This document shows, one piece after another, positions 53,034 to 64,000 of a DNA stretch of 64,000 nt (the first letter of the stretch is position 1; each line of letters opens with the position of its first letter). The stretch comes from Zymoseptoria tritici IPO323 (taxonomy: Eukaryota > Ascomycota > Dothideomycetes > Mycosphaerellales > Mycosphaerellaceae), in assembly GCF_000219625.1 (NCBI RefSeq), contig NC_018201.1, positions 328,179 through 392,178 of the forward strand. Direction: 5' to 3'. Under the pieces are notes generated by a model. The model was not told where the DNA came from. It did not search any database and saw only the letters and a program-made list of their open reading frames with translations. The translations under genes were made by a program, and so were the position numbers.

Positions 53034-53465
53034 GTACTTTACTAAGCTCGACATTATCGCTACCTTTAACCGAATACGTATTACTAAGGAGGATAAGTAT
53101 AAAACCGCCTTTATAACGCGATATAGTTAGTTTAAATGTCTAGCTATACTATTCGGTCTTTATAACGTACTAAGTACTTTTTAAGTAGTAATTAACTACT
53201 CGCTACGTAAATACCTAGACGACTTCTACTTAGCTTATCTCGATAACGTTCTCGTTTTTAGCGATAGCCTCGAAGAATATAAGAAGTACGTCCGACTAGT
53301 TATTAACCGGCTTTACTCTCCCGGACTACCTATTAATATCGAGAAGTCCGAGTTCTTCGTATAGAAGACTAAATACCTTAGCCTTATTATCGGTAAGGAT
53401 AGTATTAGTATAGACCCCGAGAAGGTCGCTACTATTTAAGTATAGGAAACACCTACCTACTATAG

Positions 53466-54030
53466 TAGGTAGAATCGACTACTACTAACCTAAGGCACTA
53501 AGAGTGTAGTGGGGAATATCGCACTGTCACGTGTGGTCTGTATCTAGCTTCAGCTTCGTGTGCAGGTCGGAGGATCATCAAGACACCGACCTATAGAGAC
53601 ACTACCCGACGCACATGAGGCCCAACAGTACAGAGCACTTAATACTACCTCTTTTGCCCCCCTACCTTTCACTCTAATTGTACAGTTTACCGCCCTTTTT
53701 GCCCCCTATGCTACCTCGTACGTCCGCACTGCTACTATCCGCGGGAGATCGGAACCTTTGGAAGTTCCCCCCTCACATTTTGGTAGACGATGTAAGACTC
53801 CTTCCTTCGCGAAAGCGGAGAAGGAGGATATACAAAGGGTAGGCAGCAGTGCGGAAGTGCGGAGCAGCTACGACCTCGACAACAGCGCCGGTCGCCTTAC
53901 GAGTACTTACAACGCATACGACGAATACCCTCCCTCGAAGAAAGGATCACGATATACCTCTGCCCCTTAGCTAGGGTAGTAGGCTTAAGTACCCAAGTTT
54001 AAAGTCCAAGTTCAAAATACAAAGTACCTT
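53466..54030. other. Less-mutated sequence between elements
   Basis: Composition returns partly to normal (CA and TG present). The 136-codon frame at 53560-53970 starts with GTG and has no recognisable features; I do not accept it as a gene. Confidence 0.35.
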
Positions 54031-54141
54031 AATGCACAAATCGCTATGTGCACATTACTGGATCTACTACCGAATACACCCTACCTTAATGCACAAATTG
54101 CTGTGTGCACATTGCTGGATCTACTACCGAATACACCCCAA
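54030..54141. repeat. 56-bp tandem repeat, two copies
   Basis: Two copies of a 56-bp unit containing TTAATGCACAAAT, TGTGCACATT and CTGGATCTACTACC; they differ by a few transitions. Confidence 0.85.
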
Positions 54142-54269
54142 ATACACGAATACACCGACACATTCCCTACACCCTACGCCGAGCAGCTCGTCGATACAGC
54201 CTAAGAAGGAGAAGGAAGAAACCGAGGAAGCAAAAGAGTACATAAAAAAGGGATACCAACATCGCATAG

Positions 54270-55250
54270 AGTCTCGGTATAAAGCGCTCTCGCACTAATG
54301 CATACAACCGCGCTACCGGACTCGGATGTACGCCCTTAAAGCGCGACGCTATAGCGGAGAGCATATCGACCACAATAGGCGCGATTTAGGGTAAAAAGAA
54401 GCCCCCTAGGCCCAAAATCGTACTACTATAGCTTTTCCTATGCCCGACCACCTGCCGGTAAAGGTAAGCGAGACGAGCGGCGACCGCATTTCATCTCTTA
54501 TTTGGCGGGCCGCAGTGCCCTACATACTCCGAAAAGAAGGAAGAGCGAGTGAATATGCCCCCTCAAGTACCTGGAATATCGCGCCGGTCGCGGTAAAAGT
54601 CATAATAGACATGATGGACATTGGAGATTATCGCTCCTACACCGATACGAACGACTACGCTACCGAGCTCAACTGCACACCTTTGAAACGCGACACTACT
54701 ACGGAGAGGATATCGACTCCAGCGGATGCAAAATGGGGTGAAAACAAGCCTCCTAGGGCCAAAATCGTACTGCTATAGCTTTTCCTATGCCCGACTACCT
54801 GCCGAGGTAGGTACGCTAGGCGTGCGGTAATCCCTATACGAGGCGCTCGTAAAGAAAAGAAAGAGAAACAGGGTGGAAAAAGACCCCTTAAGTACCTAGA
54901 ATATCGCACCGGTTACGGTAAAAGTCATAATGGACATAATAGACATTAGAGATTATCGCTCCTACACCTATACGAACGACCACGCTACCGAGCTTAGCTG
55001 CACGCCCTTAAAACGCGACACTACTACGGAGATAATATCGACTCTAGCGGATTCAAAATAGGGTAGAAACAAGCCTCCCAGGGCCAAAATCGTACTGCCA
55101 TAGCTTTTCCTATGCCCGACTACCTGCCGAGGCAGGTAGGCTAGGCGTGCAGTACAAACCCTATGCGGGGCGCTCGTGAAGAAAGGAAAGAGAAAACAGG
55201 GTAGAAGAAGAGCCCTCTAGTACCTAGAAAACTTTACCGACCGCCGTAGT
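54270..55250. repeat. Satellite-like tandem repeat, period about 325-350 bp
   Basis: The anchor AAAATCGTACT...TAGCTTTTCC recurs at about 54413, 54761 and 55086. The intervening sequence is shared (GACATAATAGACAT, TATCGCTCCTACACC, CGACACTACTACGGAG). An older, shorter unit precedes 54413. Later copies differ from the 54.4 kb copy mainly by CA-to-TA and TG-to-TA. The 112-codon frame at 54440-54778 starts with ATG inside one unit but is disrupted in the others. Confidence 0.8.
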
Positions 55251-56047
55251 AGCTATAATAGACATAATAGACACCGGAGAATACTCGGTTACGTAAGCCG
55301 TCCTATGCTCTTAATAGAATAGCTATAGGAAACAAGACTAATTAGCTATTATAGCGTAGGCGTCGCGAATACCCTAAGAAACGTCGCCCTATTGCACCGA
55401 TCGTCCGACCGCTCCTCGGTGTTGCTTTCCGAGGCAATAGCAGATAATATTGCTACGAACCCTACACTAGAACTAAGGAGCATATAAGCCCTGCCTAGAT
55501 CTACCGACACTAGGTTCTCGGTACGGGAATGCGATATATAGTTCTCGGCTCTAGCTAGCTAGAATAGTCTAAGAGGTGCGACCTTTCGAGGATGCGATGT
55601 TTCCTAGACTAAATTAGGAAGAGGGTCTAGTAAACAAATGATACCGAGCTACGGACCCTAGACGCATCCCTAGTCCTTATTTCCCTACCCTAGACTCTTC
55701 TACACTGTACGAGAATCGATCCTGCCTTATTCTCGAGTTTCTAGATACTTAGCCGTCCTACGTGCCCGGAACGTATAGTTACACCCTGCCCGCACTAAGG
55801 AGACTATCGAATATAGCCCTAGACTATATATAAACGGCATAATCAGCCGTAGTGCACTACTAGTAGTAACAATGTTTCCTAGACTAATAGTCTAGCAAAC
55901 CCTCGAGAGCTTCAAATAGCCTACTCCCGCCGTCCCGGTATCGACGACGACTTACTAACCTTTTCCTATACGCCTTCCGAATATATATCTATACTCCTCG
56001 CTTCCTATTTCCCTATTTGCGACACTAAGCTGCACATCGCTATTACG

Positions 56048-59000
56048 ATGTCTCCTAATAACACTCCTAACAACGGGCCGGACGGACCCTCCCGTCGTAG
56101 CTATCTTAATACTCCCTCGGAGATTCTCCGCAATACCCTAAGCACCGGCGAGGCTTCCGGAACTAATAGCCCTATCTGGGCACCTTCCGATGCTCGCGCC
56201 TTCCGCGATAGCAATAGGATTCTATTAGCTCGCTTTGCGACTAATTCGACTAAAGGGTCGACTAATAAGGCTCTCCCTTAAGCCGAAGGGATTGCTGCTA
56301 CAGCGACCTATAGTACAGTTCCTGCTCCCTAGCCTACTAATATAAACATCGTAGATCTTGTTACTGCCCTTACCGCGGCTACTCGTAACAATAGAGCCCC
56401 TGCTTACCGTAGTCGCGTACCCTTTCCTAGAGAGCCTGGTGCTCTATCATTCGATAGTAAGGATGCCTCGACTTTCTTCTAGACTATAGCCGACTTCTTC
56501 GATTCGTACTTTAAAGGATTACGCACTCCTAACAGGGAAAGGATCCGACTTACTGCTCGATACTCGGTGCCGGATGTTCGAGCTTAGCTCGAGAGTCTTT
56601 TAGGCTTCGACGGCGAAAACTACGAAGCTTTTAAGGAAGAGGCCCTTTCCTATTATCGGTGCTATAATAGCTAGGTGTATAAATACAGCCTCCCTTTCCT
56701 CGAAGAGCTGTGCGTAAAGGAAAGAGTCTAGGATGTCTCCGGACAGAAGGATAACCTACGTTAGTACGTTATAACGTTTAAAGTAGTCTCGAAAAGGATA
56801 CCTCTTAAGCAGTGCAACAAAGTCGCTCGATACTACCTCTTCCTTAAAGGCTTGCCCTCCGAGGTAGGACAGGAAATTATAAACAAGCTCGAAGTAGACG
56901 TCTCGAACCTAGCCTCCTGTACTCAGCTTCCTCTATTGTACGATGCGACACTTAAGTACGTTACAAGCCGCATAGCTTACTAGGAGCTGTACGGTAAGGG
57001 TAAGAGCTAGGTTACTAGCTAGCTTGTTAACTAGACTAAGAAGAGGTATCCGAAGCTAGATACATCGAACAATAGAGTCTGGTCGTTACGGGTACTAAAA
57101 GAGAAGCTGCCGGACATAGAAGACCTGTCTAAAAAGCTTTCTAAGATAACTATTACTAAGATTAAGCGTATAAGAGCTAAGAGAAGTGCACGTATAGCTG
57201 TTAATCTACCTAGAGACTTTCCGAAGTCTTATATAGCTACGCTACATACCGATAACACCCCTAATTCTCCCGAGTACTACTCGTACAATGTCGCTAGACC
57301 TAGACTAGTGCCCTATTAGTCGTCTAGCAGCTCGAACCCCTTCTACCAGGAAGCCTCTAAGTATACATGCTTTTATTGCTTTAAACCGGGTTATAGTGTT
57401 CACGAATGTAAGTATATGAACTACCTCCTAAGTGCGGGCTGGATACACCGCGACAGTAAAAAGAAGTAGTATATCAGACGAGAAGGTAATGTTAATAGAC
57501 GAAAGGTGCAGTTTAGGAACTGGCCGGATTAGCCTAAGCTCCGGATAATAGCTCCTGCTATCGAGAAAGCATAGGGAAGGGCTATTACTTAGCCTGCTAA
57601 TGCGAATATCGAGGATGCTAAGAAGTACTAGCTAGCTTATAAACTACCTGCAGCTGCCTTTGCTCTTCGGACATATGTACCGAGTATACCTCTTAACCCG
57701 GCACTTGTTCCTAGCCCTGTTCTACCGACCTTAAAATCTGCACCCTCGTTACTAGCTCAACCTAGTTACCTAGGCTAAGGCTTAGGTCCCCCTACAGGAC
57801 CCGCACTAGCGACGAACATAAATAGAAACTAGTGCAACATCGTCGCTAGAAGTACGGTTCCTAAGGATCTAGTGTACATTAATAAGCGAGACCCTCGTGC
57901 CCCCTATATAAATTAGATCCGTACTAACTCTCTGTCTACGAACGCTGCGACTAGGCTAACGAGCACGGCTAAGGGAAAGGAGCTAGCCGCTAAGCCGAGC
58001 AATAATACTAGTCGTATTATGAAGCCAAAGAAGATAGTATCTATTAAGATCGATGCCCGTTAGATCCCTAACACAGAAGAGTATATAAAGGTAGTCAAAG
58101 AAGGCTTACAGTCGACATAGGGCACTCTTACTAGTAATAGTGCATTTGACGCCGGTAACCAGCCGCAGTCCGCAAACGATAGCCAGACCTAGGACCCTAC
58201 TAGAAGCATAGACCTAGATCCTACCCCTCCTTCTTAGGGCTTCGTTAACCCCCCGCTACTAAAGAAAAAGAAGAACCAGAAGCCTACTGCGACTAGAAAG
58301 GGTGCGCAGAGAAGGGACATTTACCTTCGAAAGCGGCTTAATATAGAAAAAGTGCTGCTCGACAGGATACTAGCGCAGCCGTCTAATATCCCTGTTAGGG
58401 AGCTTCTCGCTGCCTCGCCTGCAGTAGCTAGGGGACTTCTTAAGCGCTGTGCTTAGAACTAAGAAGACTTCGCAATAGCTACTAAGGAAGCCGGGCTGTT
58501 GATTATCGTTAAGGAGGACAATATTGCTGCTACTGCAGCATACTAGTACGATATAGACGAGCCGCTTCGTTCTTACGGGGTGCGAGTCGAGTTTGAACTT
58601 AGCAGTGCTACTGCTAAGCATATCCTGCCCTCTAGATTTTATGTACGTAATAGGTTCGTAGAAGAGATAGAAGACGATAACCCTGCTTTCCTCGGCCCTA
58701 TAGTTAAGGAGCTATATATTACTATGCCCCCGAGACTAATGTAGGATCTGTACGAAGACCCTAAGGACGTAAGGTTGTCCTTTAACGACCGGGACTATGT
58801 TATTGTACCCTCGCCCGTTGTAGAATGCATTGTCGGTCCAAAACGACACAGGGAGCGTCGTGCTATAATTAACGAGGGATCTAAAGGGAACATTATAAGC
58901 TAGTCTGCGGTAAAGCGAGCAGGTGTTAGCATACGCACCTACCGGCCAATACAGATAAATACGGTTAGTAGCTGTACGGATTTCCTAGGTATTACAGAGC

Positions 59001-59330
59001 GGGTACCAATCGAGGTTATAGGAGTTCTTACCTACTCGTCGTTTCTTGTTGCACAGACTGCACCTTTCCTTCTCGGCCGACTATAGACTAGACAGGTGCG
59101 GCTTAGATCTGTAAACTGCGACGACGGGTCCCTCGAGTACACAATCGCGACACCGGATGGAACAACGATTACCTTTACTAGAGTTAAGGGATACGGAGAT
59201 AGGTACAGTCCGACCGAGGCATTTTACACGACTAAGCCCGAGGAGTTAGGAAACGAGTAGGCTGCCGACACCCCGGTAACGCGGTAGCATTATTTAACTA
59301 TCCGGAGGATCACTTATAGTCGTCCGGAAC
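56048..59330 (+). pseudogene. Gypsy gag and protease region, degraded
   Basis: The ATG at 56048 starts MSPNNTPNNGPDG. A gag-like helical core spans about 56380-57000. The zinc knuckle at 57368-57409 keeps three Cys, but the conserved His after Lys-Pro-Gly is Tyr, a CAT-to-TAT change. A long polar region follows. A protease-like region spans about 58560-59250, with hydrophobic strands such as VIGVLTYSSFLVAQTAPFLL. Gag packages element RNA and the protease matures it. Some 30 or more TAG/TAA codons interrupt the frame, so nothing full length can be made. Confidence 0.65.
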
Positions 59331-59399
59331 GAGACTGCTAGTCGAAGTCGACCCGAAACCTTTCCTAGACCCCGGGTCTAGCAAACATTTCCTTAGCAC

Positions 59400-62300
59400 C
59401 TAGGATAAAGTGAGGGCTTAGGACGAGTTCCGGACCATTACCTCGGCAAAATACACCCTTAATCCCTCGGATACAGTCTAGGAAACTACCTCACAAGCTC
59501 GAGTAGCGTCGCTACTTATTAAGTAGGCAGATATTCTCTAGTTAGATTACCTCTAGCGAAAAACGGAATAGGAGGCAGGATCCGCTCCGAATGCATACAC
59601 TATGTACAAACGTAAGGCGGACAAGATTAGACCCGTTAATAGTAGTATTTACGACACTAGCAGCAAGCCCCCTAGTAGTACTTTCAACTAGCGGCAGAGA
59701 TGTCTTAAAAATAAGGCCAAACTTATACCGAGCACATACCCCTAGGACAACAAGTACCTTATCCCCAAGTTTTCCGACATCGAGAAGGGCTCGAGACTTA
59801 CCCCTAAACGCATAAACAGCTTTAAAACTACGATCGAACTAAAGCCGAAAGAACTCGAGCTTTTTTATGCCTGTCTCTTCCGACGAGAGAAGTCTCTTGC
59901 TTAGGATTTCTTATATGTCGGTCGCCTTAACAAGGATGTTTCCCTACTAGTAGAGATCCGCACGATTCCGCATAAGGCCTGGCAGTGTAAGAACTTCCCT
60001 ATCCCCGCAGCCCTCGAGAAGGTAGTAATACAGATAGTTAGTAAGCGAGCCCGTAATAGAGTAATCGAGCTATCCTATAGTGCATACCGGAACCCCTGGT
60101 TTATCGTGCAGAAGAAGCCAGACAACCTAAAGCTACTAAAAGCTAAGGACCCTATGCCGGAAGGGGAGAGTGTCCAGGAAAAGAAGGAGGAGAAGAAGTA
60201 CCGACTTATTAACTTAGCTACAGAAGTAAACTATATTACGCTAAGGGATGCTAATATGCCACCGGACGCAGACTCCTTTTCTGCAGACTTCGCAGGGTGC
60301 ACTACTACCTCGCTTATAGACCTCTTCTCTAGATACGACTAAATACCCCTAGCCGAGCACTGTTAGGACCTTACCTCCTTTTACACACTGCTCGGGCTGT
60401 TTAGGCATACAGGGATTCCTATAGGCGGAACGAATTCGGTCGCTTAGTTCTAAAGGATTATAACTACTATCCTTTAGGAGCACATAAATTACCGAGCTCG
60501 CCCCTTTCTAGACGATATTAGAGTTAAAGGTCTACGTACTACGTACGATAACGAGGAAGCCGAGCCCGGCATCCGACGTTAGGTTGCTAAACATGTTACG
60601 AACCTTGACGTAGTCCTTGCCGATATTAAGAGAGCCGGACTTACTATATCAGCTCTTAAGTCGCGATAGTTCTCGACAGGGGTACTAATTGTCGGGTACG
60701 TTTATAATGTACATAGCCGTTACCCTAATAAAGCACAAGTCGTTAAGATCACCGAGTAGCCTGCTCTAGACAACCCTAAGGAGGTTCGAGTATTCCTAGG
60801 TGTAGTCGTGTACTTCCGCATCTAGATTAAGAAGTATGCACAGGTATTAGCTCCGCTGTACAATCTACTAAAGCCTAATGTGTGCTAGTGTTAGACCGCC
60901 GAGTATAACGCATCGATAGAGAAATTAAAGAAGGCTCTCGTTACTACACCGGCTCTTAAGACTATAGACTACGTTTCGGGAGGACAGATCATCCTTGCTG
61001 TTAATGCATCCGGGGATAGGTTCGGAGTAGTCCTTATATAACGAGATGTCGACAACTACAAGACAAGACACCTATCTCGGTATAAAAGCGGCATCTAGAA
61101 GCCGAACGAGCGAAAGTTCGACGCTGGGAAACTTAAGTGTCTTAGTGTTTTAAAGGCATTAAAGAAACTAAAGCACTATCTCTACGGTGTTTACTTCCTG
61201 CTTAAGCTAGATGCGAATACTCTGGTCTATCAGTTAAACTAACTACTAACCGACTTGCCTAACGTAGTAATAACAAGGTGGCTTTTATAGATACGACTGT
61301 TTGATTTTAATGTAAAGCATGTTCCCGGCCGACTGTACACTGCTGCAGATGCGCTGTCTCGACGACTGCGTACTTAGTCCGATAACATCGATAAGGAGCA
61401 TAAGCAGGACTACGAAGAAATAATTAATAGCACGCTATATGTAGTGTACGCGAATCGTATCGAGGCCGAAGAGATTACTCCTAATCTAGAAGAGGAACTT
61501 GTTCGGAACAGCATTAACAGCTTCCTCTCGGACTTCTACCGCGATGTAACATACTACCTCCTAACCCTTCGACGACTAGTAGGAGTAAATAGGAACAGCT
61601 AGTATGCCTTTAAGAAACGGGCATCTCGCTACCTAGTTAGGGAGCGCTGCCTGTAGTATTAGAAAAGAATTAACAAGCCGCTATACAGAGTTATCGACAA
61701 GGAGACTAAGCAGAAGTCGATTATCCGTACCCTCTATAGGGACCCTACCTCCGGCTACAGAGGGCGTAAAGGGACCTATATAAAGATCGCTTGTCGGTAT
61801 TACTAGCAGGGCCTGTATAAGTAGGTCCGAGATTTCGTCGGAAAGTGCCCCGAGTGTCTTCTTCGATCGTCCGGACTAGTAAGTATGTCGGAACTGCACC
61901 TAAGATACAATAGCTATGTTAGCAAGTCGTAGCATGTAGACGTCGTTTATGTCGATAGCTCCGGAAGCATTATTATAGCTAGGGAGTCTCTCTCTAGATA
62001 GCCGGAAGGAAGGATCGTAAACAAGGGGCAGAATTAAGGTATGAGCTTAAGGTAGGTCGCGAAGTTTCTTTTTAAAGACGTCTTTTTACGCACTAGAGCC
62101 TGTAACTAGATCTTCTTTAATAGAGGGCCTAAGAACTACGGCGATGTGCCTTAACTGCTAGCTTAAATAGATACAAACCTTAGTCGTATGTCCGCCTACT
62201 ACCCTAAAGCGAACGGTCTAGTCGAGCGTAGACATCCTAACATCCTAGACGTCCTCTTAAAGTGCACGTAGGGCAAGCTAAAGGGCTAGAGATCCTTTTT

Positions 62301-63010
62301 CTACGCAGCACTATAGGCAGACCGCACTACTGTTCGCAGGTCTACAGGATATACGCCGGCAAGTCTTTTCTATGCATTTAATATCGTCCTACCTATTAAG
62401 CTGCGGTACAACACTTAGAAAACAATTAACTAGAAGATAGTACGTACGACCGAAGACTTGCTAGCCGCTCGAGTAAGGCAGATCTTCTGCTCTAAGAAGG
62501 ATATTAGAGAAGTTACCGCCCTGCAGCGCAGGCTACAAGATACCTAGAAGGAGTACTAGGATATAAACTATAATATCGACAACAAGCCGCTTAAGAAGGG
62601 GCAGCTCGTGCTGTTAAAAAGAGGCGAGCGAAAATCTACCTACGAGAAGCTGTCCTTTCGATAGAAGGGGCCCTACCGAGTAATAAGTATAAGCCTAGAC
62701 ACTAGTACCTACAAGATTATAGAACTAGACGAGGCAGAGCTCTAAGGCATATAGTCTAGGGATATACTTTAGGTAGTCCCTGCAGACTACCTCGATTATG
62801 TTAATAAGCTCGAAGAGCTAACACGCAGCGACTTAAACCCTAAATGGCTTGCAAGTGTTAAGAGTGAGGATAAAGAGCCGGCATTACCTTACGGCGACGA
62901 CTCTGCCGCTAAATAGTACAGAGAACCGGCTCCCGGACCTCCGAACATTATGTAGGGGGTAAGGGAATCCTCGCTGTCCCCGGAAGAACGATCACAGTAC
63001 CTAAGAATCT
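59400..63010 (+). pseudogene. Gypsy pol: reverse transcriptase, RNase H, integrase, degraded
   Basis: Reverse transcriptase motifs run from about 59900 to 60750. The catalytic box reads FLDD at 60505-60516 and is intact. RNase H follows (IILAVNASGDRFGVVL, about 60985-61040), then a linker. The integrase has a zinc-finger part (KCPECLL, about 61855), a catalytic core from about 61930 to 62230 (HVDVVYVD, then SAYYPKANGLVER), and a C-terminal extension ending about 63010. Stops are scattered throughout. Intact elements reverse-transcribe their RNA and integrate the cDNA. There is no chromodomain that I can see. Confidence 0.75.
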
Positions 63011-63019
63011 AAGTGCGGC

Positions 63020-64000
63020 TATAATTCGCATTAAAATGTTTCCTAGACTAAGGGTCTGGCAAACATAGCGACGTCTGCTCTCGGCTTACTATAGTTATTT
63101 TCTAGACCGGTAGTCTAGCAAAGGCTCCGCTCGCTCTCTCGGGCAAACATTATTATTACCTAAAGAGACACATACATTTCCTTATGTTGAAGTGAGCTCT
63201 TTCGCTTATAACAAGACCCCCGGCACGACATCATCTCCGTCCTCGCCGCTATCTATCTAATAGACCGACACCGCCAAACTCTTCCGCACTATAATTACTA
63301 GCGCATTTACGAAGAACAATTACGAGCAAATTCACGCACACAATCACGAGCGAGCAGCTACTATTGTTGCCTCCTACCGGCGGACATCTTTTAAAGGCTA
63401 GTACTGCCGGATAGGCCTAGTTATTTGCCAGACTATTTAGGGAAAGGGGTCTAGTAAACATTTGCGAAGGATAGGACATTGCCTAGGTGTCTCTGCTAGC
63501 TACGAATAATCTACTATTGTTCAGAGCGTACCAAACATACGTTCTCTACCCTAAAGGGGAGGGAGTTACAATTTACGAAGCTTAGTCACCCTTTCGGACA
63601 TTTAGGGGCTAGGCTGCCTTTTTCTAGACAATCATGCACATTCTGCCACAATCACGAGACTGCTGATGCGAAACATTCACCGACACGACAATCACAGGCC
63701 TTTCCTAACAATTACGAGCTCTTCTAACAATCACGAGCACAAGCACGCACACAATTCACGAACTAACAATTACTAACATAACAATTACCGACACAACAAT
63801 TATAGGCCTTTCCTAACAATTACGAGCTCTTCTAACAATTACGAGCATAAGTACGCATACAATTCATAAATAAGCAAGGGACCCGCTTTCTGCCTGCTCG
63901 CCCTACTTAAAAGCCTTAATCTTCTCTACACCTCCGACTTCCCTACAATATCTACTACATCTTCTTTCTTTCCTATCTCCTTGCACCTCTACTAACGACT
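63020..64000. other. Repeat-rich region downstream of the gypsy element
   Basis: Holds three stem-loop motif copies (about 63036, 63098, 63415), a duplicated segment (63689-63873) and many short ACAATTACGAGC-type repeats. No gene is seen. It may be 3' UTR/LTR of the gypsy element or the start of another repeat. Confidence 0.4.
63689..63873. repeat. Direct repeat, two 78-bp copies with RIP-type differences
   Basis: The copies at about 63689-63767 and 63796-63873 share CAATTACGAGCTCTTC. The second carries TA at several positions where the first has CA (for example AGCACAAGCACG against AGCATAAGTACG). Confidence 0.85.

Larger units (their letters stand above)
49000..53465 (+). mobile_element. 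Ty3/gypsy retrotransposon, RIPped and 3'-truncated
   Basis: Plus-strand reading through stops gives gag and then pol. The gag core is near 50880-51080 (SKIERLKQGNSESFIDFYNR), and a zinc-knuckle remnant follows near 51360-51390. Next come a protease-like region (about 51780-52000) and reverse transcriptase (52400-53400). Two of the zinc-knuckle cysteines appear as Tyr (TGC to TAC). The reverse transcriptase catalytic motif at 53236-53247 reads YLDN, the last Asp changed to Asn by G-to-A. Translation ends abruptly at about 53450 before RNase H and integrase, at a palindrome. LTRs were not identified. A LINE fragment and a 154-bp duplication interrupt the reverse transcriptase. Confidence 0.75.
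55580..63020 (+). mobile_element. Ty3/gypsy retrotransposon, moderately RIPped
   Basis: A long gag-pol reads on the plus strand with stops almost entirely TAG/TAA. Upstream of gag lie a TATATATAAACGG box (about 55826) and two copies of a stem-loop motif. Matching LTRs were not found within the window, so the 3' LTR may lie beyond 64000 or be too diverged. CA and TG persist at moderate levels, so the copy is younger or less exposed to RIP than the first gypsy element. Confidence 0.75.

Noticed and set aside
53560..53970. 136-codon plus-strand frame
   Set aside because: GTG start, no domain, located between degraded elements.

Overview
The window looks like a filamentous ascomycete chromosome segment (Pezizomycotina, probably a Dothideomycete, although no marker gene settles this). 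Three sequence-level reasons support this. Introns are short (about 45-67 nt), with GTATGT/GTAAGT-type donors, CTAAC/CTGAC branch sites and CAG/TAG acceptors. Gene-bearing DNA alternates sharply with transposon blocks. The transposon blocks carry the signature of repeat-induced point mutation (RIP): CpA and TpG are nearly absent, TpA is greatly inflated and CpG is kept, so glutamine and tryptophan codons have become stops.

Layout. 1-12.8 kb is gene-bearing and rich in minisatellites and simple repeats. It holds a 462-aa protein on the minus strand, a two-exon small membrane protein and a 595-aa single-pass membrane protein. 12.85-14.2 kb is a lightly RIPped Tc1/mariner transposase on the minus strand. 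14.3-22.2 kb is gene-bearing: a four-exon 425-aa protein (14.8-16.3 kb), a two-exon minus-strand protein (18.0-18.8 kb) and an F-box gene broken by one TAG codon (20.0-21.0 kb). 22.24-33.45 kb is a heavily RIPped block with a Fot1/pogo-type transposase, a coiled-coil remnant, a retroviral-integrase-like (rve) transposase remnant and a 2.8-kb unit bounded by 125-bp direct repeats. 33.45-39.93 kb is a gene island with a coiled-coil protein, a small tail-anchored protein and a large spliced two-transmembrane protein. 39.93-64 kb is a second transposon block: a LINE of the Tad1 type on the minus strand (40.3-45.3 kb), a MITE-like unit, a RIPped RecQ-like helicase (46.3-48.4 kb), a 3'-truncated Ty3/gypsy element (about 49.0-53.5 kb), a tandem satellite, and a more lightly mutated Ty3/gypsy element (about 55.6-63.0 kb).

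The host genes are mostly not recognisable as known families. Two loci share an odd architecture: a large membrane protein with a low-complexity N-terminus beside a very small single-pass membrane protein. I see no operon-like pathway, CRISPR array, rRNA or convincing tRNA. The most informative structures are in the repeats. The 3' end of a LINE is inserted inside the gypsy reverse transcriptase and is flanked by an exact 154-bp duplication. A stem-loop motif recurs across the second gypsy element. The RecQ-like helicase resembles telomere-linked helicases. Element boundaries given as round numbers are approximate, because translations were read by eye through stop codons.
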